Origin: Candidatus Micrarchaeota archaeon UBA95
GTDB lineage: Archaea > Micrarchaeota > Micrarchaeia > Norongarragalinales > Norongarragalinaceae
Assembly: GCA_002499405.1 (NCBI GenBank)
Contig: DALH01000048.1
Span: 1-28,447, forward strand
Length of the DNA stretch: 28,447 nucleotides
Direction: 5' to 3'
Position 1 is the stretch's first letter; the number at the start of each line of letters is the position of its first letter. Position numbers and translations under genes: made by a program. Positions 1-8,499 of the stretch are shown here, piece after piece. Below the pieces are notes generated by a model, which made no database searches, was not told the origin of the DNA, and worked only from the letters and a program-made list of their open reading frames with translations.

Positions 1-483
1 CCGTTGGGAGACGACTTCCCAAGCATCTTTCCCATAGTGGCGGGAGTCGTCTTGTTCTTCGCTACGCTCGCGTACGCGAACGGGGTCATCCAGGAGAAAA
101 ACGATTACCTTGACGTGCGCAAGGCCGCGTTGGGCTTGTCCTACCTCGTAACGCGCACGGGCTCCATTGACTACGGTTACCTGGGAATGGTGACGTGCAG
201 CCAGGAGTTGGCCGCCTACGCCAAGTCGCGGAGCGTGAAATACCACGTGATAGTCAAGGGCGCGTGCAACGGCATTGAGTTCAGCGAGACAGCCGAGGAA
301 TTGTTCGGGTTGGAAGACGAATCATTATACGTTTCGTGCGGGAGCGAGGAAGGCGAAAGCGTTGCTGAACAGGCAATGAATTCCAACCCGGTCATAATGA
401 ATTTCCCGGTTGCGGTGGGCTGCCCCTCCTACTCCTCGAACACGAATGGCTTGGGAATGCTTACGGTGGTGACGTGGCGTTGA
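1..483 (+). CDS. Pilin-like single-helix surface protein, 5'-truncated by window edge
   Basis: The reading frame is open to base 1, so the true N-terminus may lie outside the window; the first in-window start-like codon is TTG at 4. Visible near the start is one hydrophobic segment (about residues 8-25, FPIVAGVVLFFATLAYANG), followed by a soluble domain of about 130 residues with four cysteines. One short hydrophobic helix followed by a compact extracytoplasmic domain is the architecture of archaeal type IV pilin-like proteins. The gene overlaps the next one (GTG at 474), which is also pilin-like, so they are probably translationally coupled. I recognise no family signature, so the role as a minor pilin or pseudopilin of the secretion ATPase/TadC system further right is inference from architecture and neighbourhood. 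Confidence 0.6.
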   Translation, partial: PLGDDFPSIFPIVAGVVLFFATLAYANGVIQEKNDYLDVRKAALGLSYLVTRTGSIDYGYLGMVTCSQELAAYAKSRSVKYHVIVKGACNGIEFSETAEELFGLEDESLYVSCGSEEGESVAEQAMNSNPVIMNFPVAVGCPSYSSNTNGLGMLTVVTWR

Positions 484-1256
484 GAAAAGGACAGGCGGCG
501 ATATTTGACGGAATAACCTTTTTGTTGCTGGCCACGTTCAGCGCCACCCTCATATTCACGGCGGTCGGCACGTACGGCGAACAGGAGGACGAAGTCATGC
601 GGTCGTCCTACGTAATCAACTACATGCAAACCGTTTCAAAGGCGTTCTACCATGTGGACGCCCAGCAACTCGCAGGCGTATGCGGCGAAGGCGGGGACAA
701 GTGCGAGGAGATAGAGGTTTACGCGGACCTGGCGGGCAAATGCGTGGAACTGGAACAATACTTGCCGGGAATCAGTTTGAGCGACTTGTTGAAAAAGGAC
801 TTGGCGGACCCGGGTTCCCCTGTTTTGGATGACTCCTATGGCGGAATAGAGGCGCTCGGAAAAACGGCGACGCGTTGCGCGGCCAAGGAATTCATGAAGC
901 CGTTCACTTCCGCGGGCTACGACTACGTGATTGAAATAGTCCAGCCGTCAAGCGTGGCCTTGATTGGGGATGCCGAAACCGGCGAGAGCGCGGTAATCAA
1001 GACTTCGACGCCCATCATCAGCAACCTGCCCGAGAACGCAAAGGAGAACGACTACATTGAAGAAAAGGACGGCTTCGTGGAAACCAGCGTGTGCTTTAAT
1101 GCCTTGAACGCCGGCGAAAAAGTGTTCTCGGTGGCGTCCCCGTTCAAGGTCACGTCAAAGAACTCGGACGGCAAAATCATTGAGAACCAACTGGTTTTGC
1201 GCGTGTGCATGTGGCCGTCCAGGCAGCAGATTTCTTCTACGCTTCTACGCAGCTGA
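474..1256 (+). CDS. Pilin-like protein with class III-type signal
   Basis: This 260-residue protein starts at GTG 474, overlapping the end of the previous gene; a TTG at 480 is an alternative start. The N-terminus (RKGQAAIFDGITFLLLATF) resembles an archaeal class III (type IV prepilin) signal: a basic residue, then Gly-Gln at the likely prepilin-peptidase cut, then a hydrophobic helix to about residue 32. The expected +5 Glu is missing; Asp occupies the next position. The remaining 225 residues are polar with about seven cysteines, consistent with an extracytoplasmic domain. It probably belongs to an exported pilus or pseudopilus set. Its 3' end overlaps the convergent zinc-ribbon gene by 12 bp (1245-1256). 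The exact function is unknown. Confidence 0.7.
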   Translation: MALRKGQAAIFDGITFLLLATFSATLIFTAVGTYGEQEDEVMRSSYVINYMQTVSKAFYHVDAQQLAGVCGEGGDKCEEIEVYADLAGKCVELEQYLPGISLSDLLKKDLADPGSPVLDDSYGGIEALGKTATRCAAKEFMKPFTSAGYDYVIEIVQPSSVALIGDAETGESAVIKTSTPIISNLPENAKENDYIEEKDGFVETSVCFNALNAGEKVFSVASPFKVTSKNSDGKIIENQLVLRVCMWPSRQQISSTLLRS

Positions 1257-2444
1257 TTTCTTGACGTTCACGTCTTCGCCGCACTTCGGGCAAGTGTAAA
1301 CAAAGGCGTCCGCAGCCGGCACCAGCGAAGTCGCGCAATTCGCGCAAAACCCGGTCCCGCAATACGGGCAGTAAACCACTTTCGTGTTCTTTGCTCCGCA
1401 GTGCGGGCAAGCCATTCCCTGCTCGCGCCTCACTTCAACGAACTGCGAATCCACTTCCTTTGCTCCCCCGGCTTCGCCGCCCGAAATGGAATTCAACTGG
1501 GCGAACAAGTCGCCTCCCGGCGCCCCGGCTTTCTCGGGCTTGGCGGGCGCGGAGCCGCCGAACAAGTCCTTCATGGTTATTTCCCCGGCCGCCCCGCTGG
1601 TTTGACTTGGCTTTGCAACAACTTGCTCTGGTGGCACGTCCACCAAACCCTTTTTCTTCTCAGGCTGTGGCTGCTTTAACTCGGCGTAAACGTCTTTGAC
1701 GAGGAAGTTGAACTCGTCGTCCTCCTTCCTGGTTTTGGGCTTCTTCCCGCCTGTCTCAACGAATTGCTTTTGAACCGCTTCCAAAAACGCGTTCATCTCC
1801 TCAGAGTCGCCTTGCGGCCGGTGCCGCAAGTACATCCTACGCCTCCCCTGCGGCTCGGCTTTCCTCGGCGCCGGGGCAATCCTGCCTTTTGAAACCACTT
1901 CGTTGGCGAAGTACTCGGCTTGCTCCCTCTCGGTCAACTCGCGTTTGGGTGCGGGGGCAAGCGCGCCCTTCTTTGCAACGCTTTTCTTGGATTCAAAAAA
2001 CGATTTGACGCCGGACAAAACCCCTTTTTTCACGGGCTTCTGCGTTGAGGGAACCGGAGTGAAAACGCGTTGCTTGATTTCCCGCATCTTCCTTACCTTG
2101 CGCGGGTTGGCAGCGAACTGGGGCGTGGGAACGGCGATTGACAGGGTGGCGGGCACCGAAAAAACCGAGTAAAACTTGAAGGCGAGAAAAGCGATTGCGC
2201 ACAACACGAAAACCATTAACGGCGCGAACCCGTCCGGCGGGAGCAAAGAATACCCCAGCAAGGCGTCGACCACGAAGGCAACGGCGTACAACGCGGCTCC
2301 AGCCAGAAGCGAGTTGAACAACTTCTCGGTTTGCGGCAGGGCGCGGACTTCCGGGTAACCCAGGCGCAGGAGGACGTATCCAATGGAAGTGGCGCCGACC
2401 AGGTAAAACAAGTGGTATGCCGCGCCCCCAAGCAAGTCAATCAT
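1245..2444 (-). CDS. Membrane-anchored double zinc-ribbon protein
   Basis: This 399-residue protein has three predicted membrane helices at about residues 8-28, 42-64 and 74-96. A long charged, Pro/Ala/Lys-rich and probably disordered linker runs to about residue 340. The C-terminus is a zinc-binding module of four Cys pairs: C346/C349, C359/C362, C367/C370 and C385/C388, read as CPHC, CPYC, CANC and CPKC. Zinc ribbons of this kind are found in many archaeal membrane proteins of unknown role, so function cannot be assigned; protein-protein interaction at the inner face of the membrane is a guess. ATG 2444 is chosen because a TATA-like box (2469-2478) lies about 29 nt upstream. The 3' end overlaps the convergent pilin-like gene by 12 bp. 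Confidence 0.75.
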   Translation of the reverse strand: MIDLLGGAAYHLFYLVGATSIGYVLLRLGYPEVRALPQTEKLFNSLLAGAALYAVAFVVDALLGYSLLPPDGFAPLMVFVLCAIAFLAFKFYSVFSVPATLSIAVPTPQFAANPRKVRKMREIKQRVFTPVPSTQKPVKKGVLSGVKSFFESKKSVAKKGALAPAPKRELTEREQAEYFANEVVSKGRIAPAPRKAEPQGRRRMYLRHRPQGDSEEMNAFLEAVQKQFVETGGKKPKTRKEDDEFNFLVKDVYAELKQPQPEKKKGLVDVPPEQVVAKPSQTSGAAGEITMKDLFGGSAPAKPEKAGAPGGDLFAQLNSISGGEAGGAKEVDSQFVEVRREQGMACPHCGAKNTKVVYCPYCGTGFCANCATSLVPAADAFVYTCPKCGEDVNVKKSAA

Positions 2445-2468
2445 TTCAAGAAAGGTAACCCAACCCCC

Positions 2469-2478
2469 AAATAAAAAA
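2469..2478 (-). promoter_or_regulatory. TATA-like box for the zinc-ribbon gene
   Basis: On the minus strand this reads TTTTTTATTT, centred about 29 nt upstream of ATG 2444. No Shine-Dalgarno sequence is evident in between, consistent with a leaderless or very short-leader transcript starting in the 40-nt gap after the regulator gene. Confidence 0.5.
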
Positions 2479-2483
2479 CCCGA

Positions 2484-3176
2484 TTACACTTCAAAGGACT
2501 TCAACGCTTCCGCCGCCTTGTCGAGCTTGAGGCTGGTTACGACCAACGGGATTCCCTCGGCTTCCGCGATTTTCACGGCGAGCTTGTCCACCTGCTTCGC
2601 CTCCAAGCCGTGGAGCACGACGAGTGCCGGCTTTATGGGGCCCACGCGAATGGCGACCATGGGGCTGCGGCCCGTGCTCACGTTGGTAAAGAACAGGGCG
2701 CGCTGGCTCGTGTTGGAATAAATTTTTACGAACGACTCGTAAGGCAACTCCAAAATCATTTTGAGGGAGTCAATGACCGTGCACCCGAAAACGTTTATGG
2801 AAACAAGTTTCTTCTTGCCCGTCAACACCTCGGCCTGGATTGCTTCCGCGAAGTCACCTCCGTTCACGGCGCGCGAAAAATTGTAGACGTCGAAAAACTT
2901 TTGGTCCGGCTGGTTTTCGCGGAGGCGTTTGACGAGTTCGCCGCCGCGCCGCAAATCTATTTCAAAGATTGCGTCCACGAAGCGGTGCACCACGCCCATG
3001 CCCGGGCTCTTGCGCCGGTCGCTCTCATAATCGCTGATGGTGGAGACGCTGACCCCAAACTCCTTGGAGAGCTGGCTCTGGGTGACGCCGAATATTTCGC
3101 GCCATTTCCTCATTGTGGCGCCGGGGCTGGAACTCAACGCGATTTCGCCGGCAACCTTCACCTTCAACGCATCCAT
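2484..3176 (-). CDS. Xre-type HTH transcriptional regulator (archaeal COG1709-like)
   Basis: This is a 230-residue protein. Residues about 22-58 form a Cro/Xre helix-turn-helix: the stretch FGVTQSQLSKEFGVSVSTIS followed by DYESDRRKSPG is the classic Xre pattern. The remaining 150 residues form an alpha/beta domain with VSINVFGCTVID, VAIRVGPIKPALVVLHG and a C-terminal GIPLVVTS. I associate this layout with a widespread archaeal family of predicted regulators (COG1709 from memory); the ligand is unknown. An AAGGAG Shine-Dalgarno lies inside the end of the upstream gene, and only 7 nt separate that gene's stop from ATG 3176. The two are therefore probably co-transcribed, with the Yip1-like gene first. 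Confidence 0.8.
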   Translation of the reverse strand: MDALKVKVAGEIALSSSPGATMRKWREIFGVTQSQLSKEFGVSVSTISDYESDRRKSPGMGVVHRFVDAIFEIDLRRGGELVKRLRENQPDQKFFDVYNFSRAVNGGDFAEAIQAEVLTGKKKLVSINVFGCTVIDSLKMILELPYESFVKIYSNTSQRALFFTNVSTGRSPMVAIRVGPIKPALVVLHGLEAKQVDKLAVKIAEAEGIPLVVTSLKLDKAAEALKSFEV

Positions 3177-3183
3177 TACACGA

Positions 3184-4494
3184 TTACTCCTTGAGGGTTA
3201 AAAGAATGTTCAGAAACAGTTCCCGCGAAGCCAGACCCGGGTCAAAAGAAAGGTAATAAATTTGTCTAAAGCCCTCGCACGAATGCTCGTCTATGGGCGT
3301 GCAACCGTGATACTCCGCGATTGCCGGCATCGCGTCAACGGACCACGAATCGGTTTCATTGTCACTGAAGAATGCGAGGTTGCCCAACCCGGCATAGTTT
3401 TTTTTCAATTCAACCACGGCAATCGTGCCGGCAAACTCAAAGTTGGTGAGGCCGTTGACGACCGGGTGGTCTATTTTGGAAATCCTAAAAGTAGAATTTA
3501 TTTCCCGGGTTCCTACGAACCGCACGGGCACGTAATCATCAAACCCGTTGCCCCAAACGTTCCACCCCGCGCCCTCCATTTCGGGAACCCGCGTGCACGC
3601 GTTCCCCACCAGAATCATTTTGCCGCCGTCATCCAGGTATTGTTTCAACGCATCCAAAGCGTCGCGGTTGCAGTACTCCGCGCCCGTAACGATTACCACG
3701 TCAAAGGAATCCAACGTCCCCGGCATCAAGAAGTCCGGGCTTATCTTGCCGGCATACATGATTCCGGCAAGGCGCATGTTCTCCGTGTGAATGAAGTATT
3801 CAAAGTTGTATGACGGCTCGCCCACAACGACGACGCGCAACTCTTGTTGTTCGAGTCGGTATTCCTGAAAAATGGAGTAAGCGTGATAAAGCGAGAAAAG
3901 CAAGACGAAAAAAGACAGGAAAACCGCCAAGCCCTTGACCCAGCCGAAAGAGTGAATCAATGCGAGCGCGCGGTAAATTGCGTAAGCAAACAAAACGAAG
4001 AAAACAAAGCCGAGGAGCCAGGTAATCATGAAAAGCAATTGCGCGTCAAAGCCCGTAACCGACCTCAAAACGTGGAGCAAATCGTTGAACAACAAAACAC
4101 AAGCGAAGCCAAGCGCGCCAGCCGAAAAGACGCGGGACAAAACGAGGGTCTGGCGCTGGAAGCCGCCGCTTCCGCCTACGAGGCGCACAACAAGTTCGTA
4201 AAACGCGGAAACCAACACGAGTAACGCGTTGTAACCCAATAAAATGAAAACCAGTTTGAACGAGTCGCCGTAAACCCTTACCAATAACTCCTGAAAAAGA
4301 GCTGGGTTCTGCGAAGTCAAGCCCCCGACGATTATTACCGAGAGCGCGCCGGCAAGGTAAACGAGGAATGCCACTAGGACGGCAGCGTTAACGTGCGTGA
4401 AAACGTTTGCCCACGAAAATTTTTGCTTCAACAATTTCTTGAAGGTTTCCTCGGGTTTCCTTGCGAGTTGCAAGGCGTCGGAGAACACGCTCAT
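3184..4494 (-). CDS. Yip1-like five-helix membrane protein with glutaminase-like extracytoplasmic domain
   Basis: This is a 436-residue protein. The N-terminal half contains about five hydrophobic helices (about 36-58, 80-104, 117-139, 152-176 and 186-206). The opening pattern, ARKPEETFKKLLKQ before the first helix, resembles Yip1-family proteins. From about residue 219 a soluble domain begins with LRVVVVGEP and continues with FDVVIVTGAEYCNRDALDALK and YLDDGGKMILVGNAC. This is the strand/helix/strand order of a class I glutamine-amidotransferase-like or DUF4350-like fold, known in GldG-like membrane proteins. No catalytic Cys-His pair is obvious, so it may be a binding domain. It is followed closely by the Xre regulator. 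A TATA-like box 26 nt ahead of ATG 4494 supports this start and leaderless transcription. Confidence 0.7.
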   Translation of the reverse strand: MSVFSDALQLARKPEETFKKLLKQKFSWANVFTHVNAAVLVAFLVYLAGALSVIIVGGLTSQNPALFQELLVRVYGDSFKLVFILLGYNALLVLVSAFYELVVRLVGGSGGFQRQTLVLSRVFSAGALGFACVLLFNDLLHVLRSVTGFDAQLLFMITWLLGFVFFVLFAYAIYRALALIHSFGWVKGLAVFLSFFVLLFSLYHAYSIFQEYRLEQQELRVVVVGEPSYNFEYFIHTENMRLAGIMYAGKISPDFLMPGTLDSFDVVIVTGAEYCNRDALDALKQYLDDGGKMILVGNACTRVPEMEGAGWNVWGNGFDDYVPVRFVGTREINSTFRISKIDHPVVNGLTNFEFAGTIAVVELKKNYAGLGNLAFFSDNETDSWSVDAMPAIAEYHGCTPIDEHSCEGFRQIYYLSFDPGLASRELFLNILLTLKE

Positions 4495-4516
4495 GAAGAA
4501 TAGAAGGGGGGCGCGC

Positions 4517-4523
4517 TAAAAAA
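4517..4523 (-). promoter_or_regulatory. TATA-like box for the Yip1-like/regulator operon
   Basis: Minus-strand TTTTTTA is centred 26 nt upstream of ATG 4494, the canonical archaeal spacing from TATA box to transcription start, so the transcript would start at or next to the start codon. Confidence 0.6.
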
Positions 4524-4595
4524 GGGTTTCGGGCAGGCAAACGGTTTAATAAATTCTCGGAGTAAACCCTGCATACAACGCCTTCGCGGCGTCGG

Positions 4596-4604
4596 CTTTT
4601 TAGC
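4596..4604 (+). promoter_or_regulatory. Candidate TATA box for the intein-bearing secretion ATPase
   Basis: CTTTTTAGC is centred near 4600, which would place the transcription start near 4626 and leave a leader of about 34 nt. That leader contains the Shine-Dalgarno GAGGAGG (4649-4655) in front of the start codon. A second A/T-rich candidate, TTTAATAAATT, lies further left around 4545. Confidence 0.4.
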
Positions 4605-4659
4605 CCGTAAACGGAATTGGGCGACAAGCCGAAGCACCAAGCGAAGGCGAGGAGGCCAA

Positions 4660-7600
4660 TTGGGTTTCATGGCTGGGAGAAGCGTCGTAAAACAGGAAGG
4701 CGGCAAGAAAATACTCGTAATCGATTTTCGGGGCTCGGCTTACGGGCCCGACGTGGCGCGCTACCCGCAGGCCATGAAGGACGTCGTCGAAAAGCTCACG
4801 GAAGTGGAAGCCGACGAAGTCGTGTTGTCCGAATACTACGAACGCATTTACGACGAGAGGCAGACCAACCTCCTCAAAGGCATTGCCGCGTTGATTACCC
4901 GACTGGAGGAGGACACGGTTTGGTCGCCCTCGCACTTGGGCACGAGCATTGACAGCAAAACCCTTTCGCCGCGGCACGACGCCGTTCTACGCATTTTGAA
5001 CACGCTGCGCAGCGACCCGTTCAAGGCCTATTTGGAGTTGTTGAGCGAGTTGAAGACGCAGATGGCGAGGCTGCCTTCGCTGAGCCCCCAGCAAGCCGAA
5101 GACCTCAAAACGTTCGTGAACACGTTGAGCTTCATGCGGCAGGGCTTGGAGGAAACCCAGCTGATAAGCGAAATGAAGGCGTACCTCCAGCAACTGGGCT
5201 CCATTCCAACCGGGCGCAGCGCCTACAACTACTTTTTTGAGGCGGCCATAAAGCCGTCGTTCATCGGCTCGCGCATCTTCTTCACGGGAGTCGAAAAACT
5301 GGAGTTGCTCGACCAGTACGACGTGTTGAACTCGCGCGTATACGTTTACAAGCACCCCGACAAGGTGGAAAACCTTTACTTCATCGACCCCCCCGAGTAC
5401 TCCCTGCCCCCGGAAAAATACTTTTTGCTGGAGAAAACGAAGGAAGTCGTCGCCAGCCACCGGCCGGACACCGCGGAATTCATGAACATCACGCAGGCGC
5501 GGAAATACTTCCGCAAGGTGTACGCGGCGACCATATCGGACTTGGCGCTGAAAAACAACATCAAGCTCACCGTCGAGGAAAAGGACGGGTTGGCGGAAAT
5601 CGTTTCGCGTTACACCATCGGCTACGGCATACTTGAATTGTTTCTCGCGGACCGCCAGAACACGGACGTCTACATCGACGCGCCCCTAGGCGAAAAACCG
5701 ATTTACCTCGTGCACTCCAAGTACGGCCAGTGCCAGACCAACGTAATCTTTTCAAATGATGAGGCGCGCTCGGTCGTGTCCCGCTTCCGCGCGCTGTCGG
5801 GGCGCGCGTTCGACGAGGCGCACCCCATACTCGACTTTGACCTGCCCGATTTGCAGACGCGCATCGCCGCCATAGGCAAGCCGTTGTCCAGCGACGGCAT
5901 AGCCCTCGTGTTCCGCTTGCACAAGACCACTCCGTGGACGCTCACCCAGTTCGTGGACAACAAGATGTTCGACTCCCGCACGGCGGGCTTGTTCTCGTTC
6001 TTAGTGGACGCGCAGGCAAGCATGCTCCTCGTGGGCTCGCGCGGCTCCGGCAAGACGTCGTTCCTGCAGGCCATGATGCAGGAAATCCCGCAAAACCTGA
6101 GGATACTCGTGCAGGAGGACAGCGTTACGGGTGACTCCGAAATGGTTGTGGAACGCAACGGGTTGCTCGAAAAGACGACTACGGGAGAACTCGTGGACGG
6201 CTTAATGAAAAAATACGGTTACGCTAATTTCAACGGCAACCACGTGCTAAGCAACAACCTGGAAAACGTCAAAGTGTTCTCGTTGAACGCGGATTACAAG
6301 GTTAATCGCGCGCGCGTAAGCCAGTTCATCCGCCACAAGGTTAAAAAGAAAATTTTTGAAGTGGAAACCCGCACGGGTAAAAAGATTAAGGTTACGAGCG
6401 ACCACGCGTTGTTCACGCTCGGCGCCGGCGGCTTGGAACCGATTAAGACGAATGAATTAAGGGAAGGCAACTTCATTGCAACGCCGAGGACCCTGCCCTT
6501 CACCGAAACCGCGGTTCACTTCAACGCCTTGGATTATCTGGAAGATGGCTTCGTTCTGGGCGGGGAAGTCAAGGAATTCGTGGAAACGAATTGGGCGGCC
6601 TTGAAAACCATCGCCAAAAAAACGGGTTACAAGAAGGCAGCAACCAGTGCTTGGAAGCGAAACGGCGTCCTTCCGGTGAAAGCATACAAGTCAACCAAAA
6701 AGAAGATGCGGGAGGACGGGTTACTATTCAAGATAGACAAGAAATCAAAACCGGTGCCCTGCTCAATACTTGTTGACGAAGAACTGGCTGCCTTCGCCGG
6801 GTTGTGGCTGGCGGACGGTTGTTACGACAACAAATACGCAACAATAGTGTCGGTTGAAGGCGAGGCGAAAAAACTCGTTGAAAAGGTTGCCGGGCGCTTC
6901 GGCTTGCGGGTGCGCACGCACAGCGACGGTTTCTCACCCAGTATTTCAAACACCAACCTTAATTGGTTACTCAAAAACGTGTTGAAACTTAAGGGAAACT
7001 CTAAAACAAAGCAAGTACCGCGATGGGTTTACTGTTTGGGCGCAAGCGAACGCGCCGCTTTTTTGAGGGGATTGTTCAGTGGCGACGGCTGGGTTGCAGC
7101 CAACGAAGTGTCAATACGCTTGCAGTCCAAAAAACTAATTGAAGAAATTCAAACGTTGCTGCTAAGTTTCGGGGTTGTTTCAAGAAGTGGGTACATAAAA
7201 CGGGACGATTCGTGGGATTGCAGGGTCAGCTCAAACAAGATGTTGAAGGCATTCAAAAAAGTTGCATTCCTCCAGCAAAAAAAGAATGAAGGTTTAATGC
7301 AATTATGTGAACGCAGGCCCGCACAGGACTGCACGGACGTAATTCCGTTGCCGCGCGAAACGAAGACCTTCTTAACCGAACACGGGCTAGACAAGCACGA
7401 TTACGTAACCCGCGGCTACTCGGTGGGCAGGAAAAAACTGGCGTCGTACGCACACGTTAACGCGTTAATGCAGAAACTCGCGTGCTCGGACCTGTACTGG
7501 GATCAAGTTAAGAAGGTCAAGTGCCTCGGCGTAATCGAGGATTTCGTATACGACTTCAGCGTGCCAGGACAAGAAAACTTCGTTTGCGAAAACATCGTGG

Positions 7601-8421
7601 CACACAACACCCAGGAGCTTCCCGTGCCCAACCTCAAGCGCCTGGGCTTCAGCATCCAGCGCATGAAGACGCGGCCGCCCCTCGGCGGGGGATCCGAGAC
7701 CGAGGTCAGCGCCGAAGACGCGTTGCGCACGGCCCTGCGCCTGGGGGACTCCGTGCTCGTCGTGGGCGAGGTGCGCTCAAAGGAAGCCAAGGCGTTGTAC
7801 GAGGCAATGCGCGTGGGCGCCGTAGGCAACGTGGTCATGGGCACGATTCACGGCGAGAGCTCTTACTCCATCTGGGACCGCGTCGTCAACGACTTGGAGG
7901 TGCCCACCACGTCCTTCAAGGCAACCGACTTCTGCATCGTGGGCGCACCCATCCGCTTCAAGGGCGCCATCAAGCGCAACCGCCGCATCATAGAAGTAAC
8001 CGAGGTCTTGAAGCACTGGACCACGGACCCCGGCCAGGAAAAGGGCTTCCTGGAATGGGAACTCTTCGACGCCAACAAGGACGCGCTTGAAATGGACGAG
8101 CCCCTAATTCACGAGAAAAGCGAGTGGGTCAAAAAAATTGAGCGCATGCGCGGCATCACCTACGAAGAAATCTGGAACGAAATCAACGCGCGCGGCAAGA
8201 CCAAGCAGTACATGGTGGACGTGAAAAACAAGTTGAACATGCCCGCCTTACTTGAAGCCGAGTACACGACGCGCGCCCACACCAAGTACCTGCTCCTCTC
8301 CGAAAAACACCGCGAGTTATACGGCAAGGTCATGCACGACCAACTCCTGGACGAGTGGAGCCAGTGGGTCAACGAAAACCTCGTGAAAGAGTGCCAGCAA
8401 CGCCAAAAGGCGGGCGCGTAG
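4660..8421 (+). CDS. Type II/IV secretion system ATPase (TadA/GspE/VirB11 superfamily) with intein
   Basis: The precursor is 1253 residues and splices to about 757. It is a hexameric ATPase expected to power pilus or secretion assembly at the inner membrane face. The N-terminal 300 residues form a non-conserved domain. They are followed by the N-domain of the family (VYIDAP, RFRALSGRAFDEAHP, LQTRIAAIG), then Walker A G459-T466 (GSRGSGKT), and the EDTQE acidic motif, which is split by the intein. After the intein come Walker B (SVLVVGEVR, residues 1031-1039) and a His-box region (GTIHGES). Shine-Dalgarno GAGGAGG (4649-4655) sits 4 nt before TTG 4660 and 13 nt before ATG 4669, so TTG is slightly favoured. 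The likely platform partner is the double-F-domain protein at 10109. The host is longer than typical archaeal family members because of the extended N-terminus. Confidence 0.9.
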   Translation: MGFMAGRSVVKQEGGKKILVIDFRGSAYGPDVARYPQAMKDVVEKLTEVEADEVVLSEYYERIYDERQTNLLKGIAALITRLEEDTVWSPSHLGTSIDSKTLSPRHDAVLRILNTLRSDPFKAYLELLSELKTQMARLPSLSPQQAEDLKTFVNTLSFMRQGLEETQLISEMKAYLQQLGSIPTGRSAYNYFFEAAIKPSFIGSRIFFTGVEKLELLDQYDVLNSRVYVYKHPDKVENLYFIDPPEYSLPPEKYFLLEKTKEVVASHRPDTAEFMNITQARKYFRKVYAATISDLALKNNIKLTVEEKDGLAEIVSRYTIGYGILELFLADRQNTDVYIDAPLGEKPIYLVHSKYGQCQTNVIFSNDEARSVVSRFRALSGRAFDEAHPILDFDLPDLQTRIAAIGKPLSSDGIALVFRLHKTTPWTLTQFVDNKMFDSRTAGLFSFLVDAQASMLLVGSRGSGKTSFLQAMMQEIPQNLRILVQEDSVTGDSEMVVERNGLLEKTTTGELVDGLMKKYGYANFNGNHVLSNNLENVKVFSLNADYKVNRARVSQFIRHKVKKKIFEVETRTGKKIKVTSDHALFTLGAGGLEPIKTNELREGNFIATPRTLPFTETAVHFNALDYLEDGFVLGGEVKEFVETNWAALKTIAKKTGYKKAATSAWKRNGVLPVKAYKSTKKKMREDGLLFKIDKKSKPVPCSILVDEELAAFAGLWLADGCYDNKYATIVSVEGEAKKLVEKVAGRFGLRVRTHSDGFSPSISNTNLNWLLKNVLKLKGNSKTKQVPRWVYCLGASERAAFLRGLFSGDGWVAANEVSIRLQSKKLIEEIQTLLLSFGVVSRSGYIKRDDSWDCRVSSNKMLKAFKKVAFLQQKKNEGLMQLCERRPAQDCTDVIPLPRETKTFLTEHGLDKHDYVTRGYSVGRKKLASYAHVNALMQKLACSDLYWDQVKKVKCLGVIEDFVYDFSVPGQENFVCENIVAHNTQELPVPNLKRLGFSIQRMKTRPPLGGGSETEVSAEDALRTALRLGDSVLVVGEVRSKEAKALYEAMRVGAVGNVVMGTIHGESSYSIWDRVVNDLEVPTTSFKATDFCIVGAPIRFKGAIKRNRRIIEVTEVLKHWTTDPGQEKGFLEWELFDANKDALEMDEPLIHEKSEWVKKIERMRGITYEEIWNEINARGKTKQYMVDVKNKLNMPALLEAEYTTRAHTKYLLLSEKHRELYGKVMHDQLLDEWSQWVNENLVKECQQRQKAGA
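6121..7608 (+). mobile_element. Intein with LAGLIDADG homing endonuclease in secretion ATPase
   Basis: This is an in-frame insertion of 496 codons (residues 488-983 of the precursor). Block A begins SVTGDSEMVV, with Ser as residue 1. Block B has TSDH (H582). The endonuclease domain has two LAGLIDADG-type motifs, FAGLWLADG (712-720) and FLRGLFSGDG (801-810). Block F is near DFVYDFSVPGQENF and block G ends AHN, followed by Thr as the +1 extein nucleophile (residue 984). All expected splicing residues are present, so it should be active. The insertion site lies between VQED and TQELP in the ATPase acidic motif. Removal restores EDTQEL, matching IEDTAEL in the intein-free paralogue at 27811-27831. 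Codons inside look less GC-biased than in the flanks, as expected for a mobile element. Confidence 0.95.
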
Positions 8422-8447
8422 CAGAAGCCCGCAATTATCCAAAAGCC

Positions 8448-8454
8448 TTTTTAA
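8448..8454 (+). promoter_or_regulatory. TATA box of ftsZ, with leader and Shine-Dalgarno
   Basis: TTTTTAA is centred at 8451, predicting a transcription start near 8477 and a leader of about 23 nt. The leader carries AAAGGTGG (8486-8493), a strong Shine-Dalgarno 6 nt before GTG 8500. This is one of the few genes here that looks leadered rather than leaderless. Confidence 0.6.
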
Positions 8455-8499
8455 CGCCTACAAAGTAGTTTCTAATACTTATTTGAAAGGTGGTTTTAA

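Noticed and set aside
4575..4610. Possible riboswitch or hairpin in the GC-rich leader before the intein-bearing ATPase
   Set aside because: Only short pairings such as GCC/GGC stems are visible, with no conserved aptamer pattern. A Shine-Dalgarno and TATA-like box explain the segment sufficiently.
7521..8090. A 189-codon plus-strand frame inside the secretion ATPase
   Set aside because: It is an Arg/His-rich shifted-frame shadow of a GC-rich gene, and the in-frame ATPase carries Walker B and the His-box there.
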